Shown here: in pieces, positions 1 through 55,226 of the stretch
Position numbering within the stretch: position 1 is the first letter of the stretch
How the letters are laid out: each line of letters opens with the position of its first letter
Source of the DNA: Ridgeia piscesae
Taxonomy: Eukaryota > Annelida > Polychaeta > Sabellida > Siboglinidae
NCBI GenBank assembly: GCA_025642075.2
Contig: JAODUO010001176.1
Location: 23,501-87,500, forward strand
Direction of reading: 5' to 3'
Length of the DNA stretch: 64,000 nt
Notes under the pieces: generated by a model
What the model saw: only the letters and a program-made list of their open reading frames with translations
What the model was told of the DNA's origin: nothing
Database searches by the model: none
Made by a program: the position numbers and the translations under genes

Positions 1-998
1 CACAGGTGAGTGACTGACTGGACTCAATGGACACAGGTGAGTGACTGACTGGACCACAGTGGACACAGGTGAGTGACTGACTGGACCAGTGGACACAGGT
101 GAGTGACTGACTGGACTCAGTGGACACAGGTGAGTGACTGACTGGACCCAGTGGACACAGGTGAGTGACTGACTGGCCCTCAGTGGACACAGGTGAGTGA
201 CTGACTGGACTCAGTGGACACAGGTGAGTGACTGACTGGACCCAGTGGACACAGGTGAGTGACTGACTGGACCCAGTGGACACAGGTGAGTGACTGACTG
301 GACCCAGTGGACACAGGTGAGTGACTGACTGGACCCAGTGGACACAGGTGAGTGACTGACTGGACTCAGTGGACACAGGTGAGTGACTGACTGGACCCAG
401 TGGACACAGGTGAGTGACTGACTGGACTCAGTGGACACATGTGAGTGACTGACTGGACTCAGTGGACACAGATGAGTGACTGACTGGACCCAGTGGACAC
501 AGGTGAGTGACTGACTGGACCCAGTGGACACAGGTGAGTGACTGACTGGACCCAGTGGACACAGGTGAGTGACTGACTGGACCCAGTGGACACAGGTGAG
601 TGACTGACTGGACCCAGTGGACACAGGTGAGTGACTGACTGGACCCAGTGGACACAGGTGAGTGACTGACTGGACCCAGTGGACACAGGTGAGTGACTGA
701 CTGGACCCAGTGGACACAGGTGAGTGACTGACTGGACTCAATGGACACAGGTGAGTGACTGACTGGACTCAGTGGACACAGGTGAGTGACTGACTGGACT
801 CAGTGGACACAGGTGAGTGACTGACTGGACTCAGTGGACACAGGTGAGTGACTGACTGGACCCAGTGGACACAGGTGAGTGACTGACTGGACTCAGTGGA
901 CACAGGTGAGTGACTGACTGGACTCAGTGGACACAGGTGAGTGACTGACTGGACTCAGTGGACACAGGTGAGTGACTGACTGGACTCAGTGGACACAC
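1..998. repeat. 31-bp minisatellite with embedded splice-donor motif
   Basis: About 32 head-to-tail copies of a 31-bp unit occupy the left edge of the window. Every unit contains the string GGACACAG|GTGAGTGACTG, a consensus 5' splice donor, and a pyrimidine-poor ACTCAG before it. The array lies in the intron upstream of the first visible THADA exon. By analogy with arrays further right it probably starts at the 3' end of an exon lying just outside the window, which cannot be checked here. Open frames read through it on both strands are repeat artefacts. Confidence 0.95.
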
Positions 999-1149
999 CA
1001 CACAGGCACATGGCTCACAGCCTGTTATTGTAGTGTGTATGAGTTGTGTGCTAAAACTAATGGTATAGTATAACATTGTATTTAAACAAGGTATTGCAAA
1101 TCACCTAGAACAAATTTTTACCAGTTTCTACAGAAAAGTCTAGAAATAT

Positions 1150-1384
1150 TTTGTTTAGAGATTGTTGTGTTCTTGCAGACGAGGCTAGATGTTTACGGGA
1201 TGTCGTTTAGAGACTGTTGTGTTCTTGCAGACGAGACTAGATGTTTACGGGATGTCGTTTAGAGACTGTTGTGTTCTTGCAGACGAGACTAGATGTTTAC
1301 GGGATGTCGTTTAGAGACTTGTGTTCCTGCAGACGAGGCTAGATGCCTATGGGATATCGATTAGAGACTATTGTGTTCTTGCAG
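1150..1384. repeat. 52-bp array duplicating the acceptor of the next exon
   Basis: Five copies of a unit of about 52 bp (one of 50 bp), with acceptor AGs ending at 1178, 1230, 1282, 1332 and 1384. Each copy has the TTCTTGCAG acceptor followed by about 25 bases of the THADA exon at 1385. Only the last copy runs on into full exon sequence. The 150 bases before the array (1000-1150) are plain AT-rich intron. Confidence 0.92.
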
Positions 1385-42652
<41,268 letters not shown>

Positions 42653-43471
42653 GCATAGTGACACAGATAAACACAGTGAAACAGACATAGATACAAACAC
42701 AGTGACAAACACAGAAACATATTCAGACAAAAGCACACACGCACACTCGCGCACACACGTGCACACGCGCACACACACACAGTGACACACTCGCACACAG
42801 TGACACACTCGTACACACGCGCACAGAGACAGACACACACACAAACTCACACAGTGACACACTCGCACACACGCACACAGAGACAGACACACATACATGG
42901 ACACACAAACACGCAGACCTGTGAACCTGGCAAGTACTTTATCATGTAATGATCACAAATGCCTTGTGCACATTGCCTGGTGTGGGGGTGTAAAGATACA
43001 TCGACCTGTCAGTGCATCTGCTTGCTATGAAGTTGGTGTAATATTGATTTTAACCATCAGTTTTCTAGCCAGTAATTTTACAATATACTATGCATGGTAA
43101 TAATAGTTTGCAAACACATTGGTATGGCAACTTGAGGTACACAAGACAGTGTTTGTAGACATGCGTTTTCAGTTTATTATGTAATGTTACTCTATTTTAT
43201 TTATAGATCTAGTACCAATAGTAACTTACCACAATATATCAGCATCAGTTGGGGATTCACCAGTTTGGGAGTCAGCCACCTCCAGGGTGACAAGATGCCT
43301 TACTTAGTTGTCATTTGGGACTGCTGTCATTAGTTGTTCATTAATCCATAATGTGATAGGTATGACATGATCACAATGTCCTGTTGCCATGAACCTCTAT
43401 TTGGGGCAATTGGTCAAATCTACATCAAAAGCCATCAAAGTCAAAACAAATCTGATGTCAAGCCCAATAAA
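42653..43471 (+). other. THADA 3' UTR (probable) with polyadenylation signal
   Basis: The stop is followed by AC-rich degenerate repeats (42655-42900) and AT-rich sequence. AATAAA at 43466-43471 is followed within 40 bases by a GT-containing stretch. A second AATAAA at 43805-43810 followed by GTGTGTTTGTTG is an equally good or better site. Which is used is unknown. Confidence 0.5.
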
Positions 43472-43867
43472 AAAACTCTTTGTGACCACTAGCATCATTT
43501 TGTAGCAATATTTCTTTATTAAAATATTCTGAAGTGTGTGACACACTAGCCAACAATAATCATCATGTATTAACTATGTTGCGAATTTATCACAATCAAT
43601 CTCTCTGTCTCTCCCTCTCCAGCTTCCCCCTTCCTCCTCCCTACCACAATATTTCCCGTGTGATACTGGATATTTTGCCAACAATTTTGGAACATTTTGC
43701 AAAACATTTTTTATTAAGAATTTATTTTAAATATTAGATATATATTTTTATTAATTAATAAAAATGTAAGATTGCAAAGTGAATATACTGGTATATCTTT
43801 ATATAATAAAGTGTGTTTGTTGATGTCATATCCTCCTTTAATTATTGAACAGTGGCAGTATAGTATA

Positions 43868-43916
<49 letters not shown>

Positions 43917-44247
43917 TATATAATTATATATGTTATATATAATGAACTAACCTGTTAAATATCATCATTATATATATATATATATATATAAAATATAATT
44001 TAAAATAATTATTACAGTTATTAATATATATATGTATATTATATACATATATATATATTATAATAATGACACTGTACTGTTAAATATCATCATTATATAA
44101 TAGATATATATAATGTGTATATAATTATATTATATATATAATTTATATATTATAATGATGACACTAACTTGTTAAATATAATCATTATATATTATATATA
44201 TATATAATATATATATATATACTGTTAAATATAAATATATTTAACAG
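43868..44247. repeat. AT microsatellite with repeated CTGTTAAATAT segments
   Basis: TATATA tracts separated by three to four copies of a segment containing CTGTTAAATATCATCATTAT. It ends in a perfect 12-bp inverted repeat (44222-44233 and 44236-44247). May be nested remnants of a small AT-rich transposon. Confidence 0.8.
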
Positions 44248-46303
44248 GTTTATGTTGCGACAATCGTCCAATGTCCATCATATAGGTGTGCTTGTCGCAC
44301 TCCAGTATTCGTGTATTTGGTGCAGCTAAAAAGCCGCGGAGTGTCTTGATACTGGAGGTCGGCAGGCTAGACCGGCTTATCGTCCATCAAACAGTCACGA
44401 GTCGACAGCAAACGTCAACAAAGCCCACCGCGCTTTTTATTTCCCGCCTCTCGCTGGGTTGCCGCGAAACACGATCTAGTTTTTACGAACCGGGAAACGC
44501 GTTCCCACGGTGCCTGGATGCAGGGTGCTTACTAGTGCCTCCACTCGCGTGACCGCTAAACTAATCGTCGTCCCTTCCTGACACGCCTGGTCGTTGGCCC
44601 GCCTAGCGCCCATGTGTCGGCTGCTGGTTGAGAACACGGCACGGAGCATCCGAACTCGGCGCGAAGATCGTTGACGTTAAACGCGCCATAAAACAGAACG
44701 ATTTGAGTGGAGCACAAGAGAAGCGCCGCCTCGCATAGCGCGGGATCACTTCTAAAATACTTCTAATCGAGGCGACAAATTCGATCAAGGTCCACCGGGT
44801 GCAGAGTAACACGGGGCGACTCGCTGCGGGGCTCTTGTTTAGTGAGTTTTTCACAGTTGCCTTATGGGTTGTTTACATAAATAAAATAGCTAAATTGGGT
44901 AAACTTCCCCTGTGGTCATTGCTCAATTGGGCATTTAATTAGCAAAGTAGCCATAGACGGAAATTGTGTTCACGCCTCTGGATAGGTAAGGGATCACCTT
45001 TCGCTCCCAGTGAAGATATACAATCATTCGGGCACTGGGAGTCTGCGACTGTATGCCTACAATAATAGCTTCTGGACAAGGATTCCACAAACGTTTTTAG
45101 CCCGAGGCCAAGTTTGTTCACCTATTATCTAGCATCTATGGGCAGATTCTTCCCAATTAAGAAATACCTTTCTTTTAATGCGGTTGGTGCTTTCCTAAGC
45201 TATATACGGAATACGCGTGGACAATACAAAATTACTCTAAAGCAACTAAAACTCGCAAAAATCTTCCAAACAGTTTTGGCCAACCCTTCTGTGTATCTCT
45301 ACGCTGTTATGTCGCCGTGCCGTATGGTCAACCTACCGGTCAACCAACCCTTATAATGTTTTATGAATGACCCTGTACGTGAATTGCTTCCATCATTCAG
45401 TGCAAATTAAATCCTCCAATATCGCCTGGCAAAATACACTGGTCATGATGTTTACACCGTATGCGTAGCAAACATCAAATAGCTAAGTTAATGAGAAGTC
45501 AAATCATTTTCTATATTTATTATTTACATTATTTTCTTAGCCTAATCCGGTCGTTTTCAAATTAGGTTCTGTTTGTGATCAGTTTATATTTCATTTATGT
45601 TTTTGTTGACGAACTAGTGAGGGGCTTTTCTGGTAAACACTAGTTTGTCAATGGACCTAGCTGTATTTATCACGCCGGCGTTTGTTTCGTCAAATTCACA
45701 GTTTCAAACAACAGCCATTTCTGACAACTTACGTAACTTGACCTTCTATTTATCAGCGTCCTCCTTTCAACTGCAGGTCCTGCCACGACAATGTTGCAGT
45801 CTCCTTGCAACTGCAATTGCAAATAGAGGGAGGGAACTATTAATGAATACTCAACGAGTTTATAGCGTACTGTATATTACTACGAATAAGATTTACAGAG
45901 TGGGCGATTCGTGGATTGGTGAATGCGCACGCGCGTGTCAACAACTGTGTGGCGCGCGTGTTGATTGCACACTGCATGTGAGGCACAATCAACGTGGGTG
46001 AAACAAACCGACTTCTAAGATTACGGGTGGCAACCAAAGGTGGGCAGCGACGTTGCGCACAAATGAAAGAAGCCAACACTTGGCACTGTATCGGTATCTC
46101 AAAGGCTTGGTACTGTACTGTGCGGTAGATTATCCCAAGGAAAAAGCACAGACATCAATTTGAACGTTTGAATTTGTCGTAACATATAGTGTTATTTTGA
46201 TTAATTATTATGTTTGTCGTGATGAAATCATTTTATAACATAAAAATAATTCGTAGACAATTAGTGCTTCCTACATTCAGTATTAAGTTGGTCAGTACCT
46301 ATC
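44248..46303. other. Intergenic, CpG-rich patch at about 44280-44860, no gene recognised
   Basis: 44280-44860 is visibly richer in CG dinucleotides than the DNA on both sides (GCCGCGAAACACG, CGGGAAACGCG, AACTCGGCGCGAAG). Short frames of 60-118 codons at 44286, 45114 and 45645 have no motif or splice support. This may be regulatory DNA between THADA and the ZFP36-type gene. Confidence 0.5.
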
Positions 46304-46919
46304 AATGATGTTACAACTGATCAAATGTAATAATCGCCTGTTAATGTAATAACTGCCTGTGTAATAAAACGCCTGATAATGTAATAACTGCCTAATAATG
46401 TAATAACTTTTGCCTGGTAATGTAATAAACTGCTCTTGTCTGATAATGTAATAACTTTCTCATGATAATGTAATAATGCACATATTTCACGTAGGACTTG
46501 TTCTTTTTTGTCGATTTCAAGTTGATTTCTGACTTCAGATTTGAAATCAGCATATTGGACTTAATCTAAAGACTACTACTTTTATCCCATTAACAAAATT
46601 GCAGTATTGCGAAATAGACAAAAATGTACTAAATGCAAGAAATCAACATGAATTCGACGAAAACGACTAAGTTTTACGTGAAATACGTGCGTTATTATAT
46701 TTTCAGGCGAGTTATTGCATTATCAGACAACAGCAGCTTACCCATGGTATTATATTATCAAGCGAAAGTTATTACATTATCAGGCAGCAAGTTCATTACA
46801 TTATCAGGTGATGTTATTATATTATCAGACAGTTATTACATTATCAGGTGTTTGCATTACATTATCAGGCAGTTATTACATTAACAGGCGATTATTACAT
46901 TGTTGGTTGTAACAAATGA
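46304..46919. mobile_element. 606-bp foldback DNA transposon with 5-bp target duplication
   Basis: The element spans 46309-46914. Its ends are TGTTACAAC and GTTGTAACA, perfect inverted termini. Inside them a 35-base stretch beginning at 46325 is matched perfectly in reverse complement at 46866-46900. Both arms consist of short subrepeats (GATAATGTAATAACTG and its complement), giving arms of about 150-220 bp around a spacer of about 200 bp. The element is flanked on both sides by AATGA (46304-46308 and 46915-46919), an exact 5-bp target duplication. No transposase; non-autonomous. I cannot assign a superfamily. Confidence 0.88.
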
Positions 46920-49900
46920 CCATTGTGGCGTAAGCACATCAGACATCCATTTCTAATTTATTCTTATTTTTGTGGAACAATACTCTGTGCTGTCATCAGG
47001 CAGAACCGCGCATTGATAAAACTGCTTAGGACTAGACCTTACACGGACATAACCTTTTAGGACTAGACCTTATACGGGTATAACCTCTCAGGACAAAGCC
47101 TGGCATTGACATAACCATCAGAACCCCACGTCCGTACATAACCCCTTGGCCCTGTCAGGACAAAATCGCTCACGTAGACAAAAAATCCTCAGTGGTCGGA
47201 TGTATGCCATACATGAAATTTAAAAGCATGTGCAAGAGCGCAATTGTTTCAATAAGTATGTAATATTGTGCAAGAGCGCAATTGTTTCAATAAGTATGTA
47301 ATATAGTGCCAATATTGTATTCATACTCAATAATTATAAATATACAATTTGCAGAATTAATAAAATAAGCATTGTGTATGATCCATGGGTGGCTAGGTCC
47401 GTCAGATAATGTTATCCATGAGCAGTTATGTCCACACTCGAGGCGGAGGATATAATTATATTCAGGGGTTGAACCTCGTACTCCATTCCACGTTTGTAGT
47501 AATCGTATTAGTTTCCACTAGGTAGCGTCACCGTTTCTTAAACAGCCATCATGGACGGGAAATAATGTGCACAGCTGCCAAGTGCGGAAGAGGGTTTTTT
47601 AATCTTTCTCGTCATTTTGCAACGAAATCGGACCCAAAAGATTCACCCCAATTCTGGCTATTCTATATTATTTTCATTTAATCTACGGGTATCTAGCAGA
47701 TATAGGGTTACCTCAGTTAGTCTACTGCAGGTGCACTGCGGCCTCACTGTCTCCACTCAGACTAGGAAGGGCAGGTGACCACTCGGACATAGCACTGGAG
47801 TCACTCCTAGCAATTGCAATCAGTGGTCAGTGGTCACGTTGACGCCTTTGATCATAAAGACTTGGAACAAGGGAACAACCAACGAATGAGCAAATTGCCA
47901 GAATTGCTTAGTTGTTTTGAATGAACAACACAAAAGTGAATGACAGAGTCCATCATTCCAATGTTCCTATGCACCTGTGTGATATAGTATTCTTATTATA
48001 TATTAGGTACAGCAACCTAGCTTTTAATTAAATTTAAATTGTAATGTTTCTATATAGCATGATTAGATAAGAAACGATAATCACTAGCACGAAGTCTGTT
48101 TACTGGGATCAATGGAAATCAATTGCGTGATGGCATATTTGTTTGTGTGAAATTATTTTTGGCGGAACATACCTCAGATCAGCTAATGTTGTGCAAGTCC
48201 ATATGTAAACCGATGTTAAGTAAAGCTTCTTGTATGATGTCGAATAATTAATTCAGTTTTATTAGTGTTTGTAAGAGTTAACAGCTGATCGATGGAACAA
48301 TGTGTATGCAAGGTTTACCGCTGCCGCCAGCTGTGAAAAAGAAGCCACATGTAAGACGTGTTCTCGGCCAGCGACAACGAAACACCAGCTGCGGCTGTTG
48401 ATTGGCAACTGTAGAACAAGAGGAGACTTTGACACAACACTGAGATTACCCGGCCAGTGTTTACACAGTCGGACAAGTGACGGTGGTTACTGGTTAGGTC
48501 ACTCGTGACATAGTTGATAGTTGCCCAAGCACTGGGCAAAGTGCACAAACAAAACGACTTCATGTTTACAAATAATATAATCATATATACTAGATATACG
48601 TATATCATTCCAGGAACAGTTTTTCAGCCCCAAAGAATTCGTATTATGCGGATGTACACTTAACTGCAGGATGGGTGCAATGCATGGGGACGCAGTAATG
48701 TGGTGGACGCAATAGTGGGGTGGACGCAGTGTTGGGGTGGACGCTGTAGTGGGGTGGACGCAGTGGTGGGGTGGACGCATTAGTGGGATGGACGCATTAG
48801 TGGGGTGAACGCAGTCGTGAGGTGGACGAAGTCGTGGGGTGGACGCAATCATGGGGTGAACGCAATATTGGGGTGGACGTTTCTAGTAAGAGCTTGTCGG
48901 ACCACTGCTTGTCACCCGTGGCCCAGCTCGTTATCTTTCGGAGTAAGCAAAATGCTAAGGAACGAATGAATGAGCGTAAACGGAATGAATTGTGGAGGAA
49001 CACAGTAGTAAGCCTACTATAATATATATTATGATAAACAAACCTTTGAAAAATAACAGTGACCATAACAATTATAACATCGGTTTCCACGATCGCCTAA
49101 TTGGACCCCAACAAAACCAATTGAGGTTTCTCGCTTACTGTTTTGAAAATATATGCCAGATAACAGTTGAGATTATTAATGATGAGTTAAAAGATTTAAA
49201 AAAAAATTCGAAATCGATCGTATCTATGAGTTTGGAGAAAACAATAGGTGTGTAAATACACGTGTAATACACCGGTCTAACCAAATGTACACATTAGTGC
49301 TAAGTAATCGCTTTCGTGGTTCTTTTTCGAAAATTATATATGAAAGTGGGACAGTGCAACCATGCGTGTCCAGTTTTGTGACGTCACTCGCCCTAAGAGT
49401 TGGCGATAACAGCTCGATTGTTGTTTACGGGTCGAGTGAAGGCTGTGTTGACAGGCGACATTGCGTGCACGGGCCGAACTGTGACCACCGCAACTGCCAA
49501 CAAAGCCTGCGTCTACTCTGCAACTACCAGCTCTATTCGTACGTGTCTGACAGTTGCTACAACTGTTGTCACTGTATCGACGACTTGGTGACACCAGCTT
49601 TGTAACAAATGAAGACAGACTTTACAAGCACATCAGAGACAATTAAGAAGAATAACCGACTCCATTATGTTTGCAGAATAAATGCCCTTAGGTGCTAAAA
49701 TTGTATCTAATCATAGACAACTTCACAATCCTTCGAGAAAAACATATATATTTGTATAAAAAGAAATCAATGATGAGAACAAAATGTGCCTTCGTGTAAA
49801 CACAAATCTACATTACTTAACGCAACATTTATAAATTCCAAATAATTATGCTTAGTGGTCGGTATGGTTGGGGCATACAACCCTCATGGGGTGAAATTGA

Positions 49901-52900
49901 CGTAGTTATTAACACACTTGTCATCTTCATAACCTGATGGTGTCACACGATTCTCGTCTGATTAAAGCAGAATCAGAAGGTCTCACAATAGGACACGAAA
50001 ATAACAACTACTGACGATTCGGCGGCTGGCGGCAAAGTCGTCGTTGATCCAGTGTTTGTCGGCAAGGTTGTTTGTTGATGATCCGACGAACGGAGGCAAG
50101 GCTGTCGATGATCCGACGGTCAGCGACAGGACGTGTTGTCCAGTAATAGCAAATGGGTTAAATTAAGCAGGAATCTAATCATCGATTATACCGAGATAGC
50201 GTAATAGTTAATTATATTACAGTTAATTGTTAGTTGAATTTGATTGATTAATTTAAATTAAATTGATAAAGATGTAATATTAATTGGAATATGAATTATA
50301 ATTTTATTAATTAACCTCTACAGGTTTACGAACTATGCCTCGTGTCTACCCAGATTTGTTTTAGAATTGATTTATAGTGTTTAACAATGCGTCACTAGTT
50401 TGGTTTTCTGGTTTCTCTCTCCCTCCCCCGTGTTGATATGAAACGTGAAGTCCCGGTTTTAAGATTGTTTTAATTTTTCTTGCGAATTTTAGTGGGTATA
50501 AATAAATAAATGTGTATGTGTGCGTTCGCGCACGCGGCATGCGTACGTGCATTTATTCATTCCTTCGTGCGTACTAGCGTGCGTGCCAATAATGCAGATG
50601 GAGATGCTTGTGGCGAAAGACGCAGCTCTGGCGCAAATGACGCTGACTACTTCAGTAAACTCGTTCGCAGGTTGCATCAACCTAGCATCTGGGACGTCAA
50701 CCCGACCGCCGTGTCAGAATAGACTTGTAGGCAGCAGAACTAGGTGTGTAACAACAGGAGACGTCGGTTACCTGTTGTGAGTAATTCCGTCAAGTGGATA
50801 GCGATAGCTGCCTCATGCTTTAAACGTCCACGACAGTAACTTTCAAGTTGACGAATGTATAATAGGAGCTTTTCGCGCCGCGGTGTTACACGCAGCGTCC
50901 AAACAGACACGCCGTGTGGAGATGCCGACTATACAGGGCATTGCGAGACACACCCATATTGTTGATTAAAGATGTGGCCAATTAACAACCAAATTAGCGA
51001 CTGGACCACGGAAGTGGACACCGGGTCCGCAGCATAAGCTTTCATCTGTCAGGCTTCAAACGACAGAACGAGTCGTGAGAGACCGCGTGTAGAATTAGGT
51101 GCTCAATCAACGCCTCTGTTATATTACGTGTTTGTTTTCCGTAGGTGGAGCTAACTCAACCCGCTACTTCCCGTTACGGTTAATTCTCCTATTAGTTAGG
51201 CCCAATTACGCATCGGTATTATGCTTATGCAGTTAAATGTGATATGAGTAAGAGAAGCAGTACTCTCCGCCTCTCCAGTTACACCGATCCTCACGCCTCG
51301 GAAAGGTCTTTTAGAAAATAGTGACTTCAGTAAAAAAACTCATTGTAAACTATAATATACTCTATAAACAGGTGTGTGTAAACTTGTTTACAAACTGGAC
51401 AAATTAGAGTACCTGTATTCTTGCCCCGTGAACTTGGGTGTTTGGAAGTAACACTTTGACTGATTTCATTTATATTATAACTGTAACTTAGCAAATAAAA
51501 TTTTGCATTTGAAGTTCAAACCAGAACTTCTCAAAACGAGCCCCAGGACCGGCAATGTTCAGCCAAACTACCCATTCTTAATTCGTTTTCATGTCCATGT
51601 GTTTGGGGGGAAACCCATAAGATTGCATTTTATCATCTAGGATATACCTTTTATTTGTCTAATGTATATGGCGTGTTGGGCAAAGACTAACACAGGAGGC
51701 AGCCCCGTTCAATAAGACTATTACTCAGCTTTTTCATGCAATCTTCTGTGGTCCCCATTTTTTGTGACTGGCCCTATATATTGGATGATATGGACACGAC
51801 TGGCCTCCACAAATGCTAGGTTTAATTACAACCCTGCAGTAACCGTTACGTAACACTTACAATTACCTGATTATCCGCCTAATGCATTGTCACACTGTGC
51901 CGTGGCCCCTCGCCTCCACCTGGGTGTGTTCACGTACTATGTAGAATATAAACTATATGGATAACCCCCTAAAACGTTTATTTAATGGCGCAACTAGGCC
52001 TAGATAGGGAACAACTGTTGACGGCACCGATCACAATAGTCCAAAGATAACTAAATAGGAAATACGACACCGTATGATTACATAACAATGTCTGACCATT
52101 GCGCGTGACCAATATACAAATTTATTTTACTATATACCAACCTTACCCTGGATGTAGGACGTGGTGAATGAAAACGTATACCTCCGGTCATACATAATCC
52201 TAACATAATCCACAATCAGCAGCGAATCTATTACTGCGGACCTGAGGACCGCGATGTTGATCTGATCTTATTCGGGCCGTATTTTGGTCACAGCAACTGT
52301 GGCCTACGGCTAGTCGTGTTAGGTCTGGGCCAGGTTGATGACCGGTGTCACCTAACTGTGACACTGATGTAAATTAAAGTAGTCATTAATATTAATATCT
52401 CAAAACCCAACGACGAGCGCGCAATACACACGTACCAGTCACGCTTGCACACGTGCGTCCGTTTATACTATAGCGGATGTTGTGCTTATGTAGGGATGGT
52501 CTATTCAGAGGTTTACTGAATGTGCGTGGGTGAGATGACGTCATCCAAAACGTTTCGAGTAGATCCTGAACAGTGATGTTTATTGTTCGAGGTCGGCTCG
52601 CTATCAGATGTAACGCACGAGTTACGACAGACTGCGTTTATCGCCATGACGCGTATGCCAGGCCTTTCGTTTAAAGCATGAGTCATCACCACCTTCGCGT
52701 CTATACAAAGGCCTCGGTACAAGTTTCTCTTTGACTTTGAGGGCCATTTTTAGATGGTTTAACCCTAATCTTCCCCCGTAGTCACGTGGGTCACTCGGGT
52801 TGAGACGACCTGGTAACGTAAACAGCTATGAACATGCATCAAGTAAACATACTGACATAGTCAACGTTTCCGCAATTATTAGGCCCTATATAATGGCTAT

Positions 52901-52965
52901 AAAATACAAATATGTCAATTATATTTTACTAGATTCTGTAACAAATTAATGTAGGGGCCTATAGA
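46920..52965. other. Intergenic, no gene recognised
   Basis: Unique AT-rich DNA with small repeats: about four degenerate 33-bp GGACTAGACCTTA units (47025-47130), a two-copy 39-bp repeat (47229-47306, TGTGCAAGAGCGCAATTGTT), and an irregular 17-18-bp GTGGGGTGGACGCA repeat (48680-48890, about 12 units). Frames up to 117 codons lack coding features; one at 49285-49605 is rich in Cys but has no splice or homology support. Confidence 0.6.
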
Positions 52966-53466
52966 CGGACGGACGGACGGACGGACGGACGGACGGACGG
53001 ACGGACGGACGGACGGACGGACGGACGGACGGACGGACGGACGGAAACGGACGGACACGGACGGACGGACGGACGGACGGACGACGGACGAGAAACGGAC
53101 GGACGGACGGACGCGACGACGACGGACACGGACGGACGGACGGACGGACGGACGGACGAGACAGACGGAGCAGGACGGACGGACGGACGGACGGACACGG
53201 ACGCGACAGGACGGACGAGACGGACGACACGGACGGACGGACCGGACGGACGGACGGACGGACGGACGGACGGACGGACGGACGGACGGACGGACGGACG
53301 GACGGACGGACGGACGGACGGACGGACGGACGGACGGACGGACGGACGGACGGACGGACGGACGGACGGACGGACGGACGGACGGACGGACGGACGGACG
53401 GACGGACGGACGGACGGACGGACGGACGGACGGACGGACGGACGGACGGACGGACGGACGGACGGA
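52966..53466. repeat. (GGAC)n tetranucleotide microsatellite, 0.5 kb
   Basis: Reading ACGG/GGAC on the plus strand. The right 240 bases are perfect; the left 250 bases carry many one- and two-base losses and an ACGAGA motif. Same tetranucleotide as the CCGT tract at 12356, opposite strand. Confidence 0.98.
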
Positions 53467-55218
53467 CTATACAACACCATGATAAACGTCCGTGGTTATA
53501 TGAAATACATTATGTTGTCAATATAGGAATGTTTATCGCTTCAGTACAGCATGTAGATCGTGAATATCTGTCGACAAACGTTAGAAAATTTTGATAGATT
53601 ACCTGGTTACATATTACATTCCTTACTTCTGAAAATGAAAATTACTTACAGCATCAAATTATGTACATTTTCAATAAACATGGGAAGATCCCCACTGAAC
53701 ATTTAACTGGGGGTTATAACGATGACCGACTAAATATGCCTAATACATGTAGAATTATACTACAATAGATGTTAACGGTTGGATTAGATAGAAAAACACA
53801 TTTATTAGACAAACACACCATAACATGTAATAATATAAGCAGGCTAACGAAGTGCGAATGACAATGAATAAAGGGCACATAACTTCTGAAAAGCATAATA
53901 ATGTAAATACATAGTGTGTACTAATAAACTGCATTTATAACCACCGGGTGTTTTTTTTAAACAGTCCGTGTTCTTTGTGAAATACACTTCTAACATAGTA
54001 TTTTTTTTTACAATAATACATTATGTAATTACAGTATGTTATATCTTAATTAAGCTGATTGTTGATGATGACCGAATGACTAGTAGAAGAGGTCAAGATA
54101 ATAAGTTGATCGGGGATGAAAATCGTTATTAAAAGTTCTTTATTGAGGACACTACGTTTTAATTTCCAGAATTTCTAATTATTTTATTTGTTTACCGAAA
54201 ATGCTAAGTGCTATAATGGTACCGACTATATAAGCTTTCGTATGTTTAAAACTGTTTTTGTTTTGTTTTGCATATCGTGGGAACTGGATCCCTAATGCCA
54301 AACCACGCTATGGTGACTCAATGTTTAAATATAGCGGGAAATGTCTTTGGGATTCCGGGTTCAAAGTTTATCAACGTCTTCCAAGTTAGGTCAAACACCG
54401 ATATACCCTCCAGCTCGCAATCGTTCTTATACAACTGGCACATTTCAAAGAAAGTTAATTAAGGTCATACAACAAAACATCTCTACAGACGTTTGTGTCC
54501 CTGCAGCAATATAACGCCTCAAGTCTCAGCCACGGCGTATACATGTACAAATGCTCCAACTAACGCTAGCAAAGCGACACACAAGCAGCGTGGGAGCACG
54601 TCACATTATACTGGTCTCCCTATCCTACTACCGCAGCCAGAGCCAGAGCCAGCGCGCCGACGGCGGGGCTAGCAGCATCAACTACAACGTCGTTCTGTGT
54701 AAACAACAATGAACGTAGGGGGGAGTTACAAGTTAATGTCATCTGCCTTGCTTCAAATATTCAGATTACTATTCCCAACCAGTAATATGCTAACATACAA
54801 ATTATGGATAAATTACACTACATTTCTACTATATCTATTTTAACAACACATATTAAACAAATTATTTCAGCGCACCCTACCACCCCTCTCTTATAATGAA
54901 TCCGGCGTAGCATTGACGCGTTGTTGACGCGGAAAACTGCTCGAGGTCGACGAAATGGCGGGAAAGTGGTACGCGCCTTCAGTGAAACTTCAAGCGCATG
55001 TGTTGATACATAGTTATACATGGTTCTAATGTAGACTGCTCATTGACAAATATTTTGTGACTGACTACGGCTACGATGGCGCTTGTAGAAATGGAAAATG
55101 TATGTAATGAAAAGCAGCACTGACTGGTAAACAATTATTTTCCGGTTTGGTACTCCATGTAAGGGTGACCCGCTGACCTGGTACTGGTGCCGAACAATCG
55201 GCCATGCAGATTGGGAAC
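53467..55218. other. Intergenic upstream of ZFP36-type gene
   Basis: No gene recognised. CpG and GC content rise from about 54500 toward the promoter. Confidence 0.6.
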
Positions 55219-55226
55219 TGACGTCA
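55219..55226. promoter_or_regulatory. Perfect CRE (TGACGTCA)
   Basis: An 8-bp palindromic CREB/ATF site about 340 bases upstream of the TATA box. A CACGTG E-box lies at 55460-55465. ZFP36 genes are immediate-early genes in vertebrates, so a CRE near the promoter fits, but function here is inferred. Confidence 0.5.

Noticed and set aside
49285..49605. 106-codon Cys-rich frame
   Set aside because: No recognisable domain, an overlapping minus-strand frame of similar length, and no splice or promoter context.
52966..53466. Telomere- or centromere-like satellite
   Set aside because: It is a simple GGAC tetranucleotide, unlike TTAGGG, and is only 0.5 kb.
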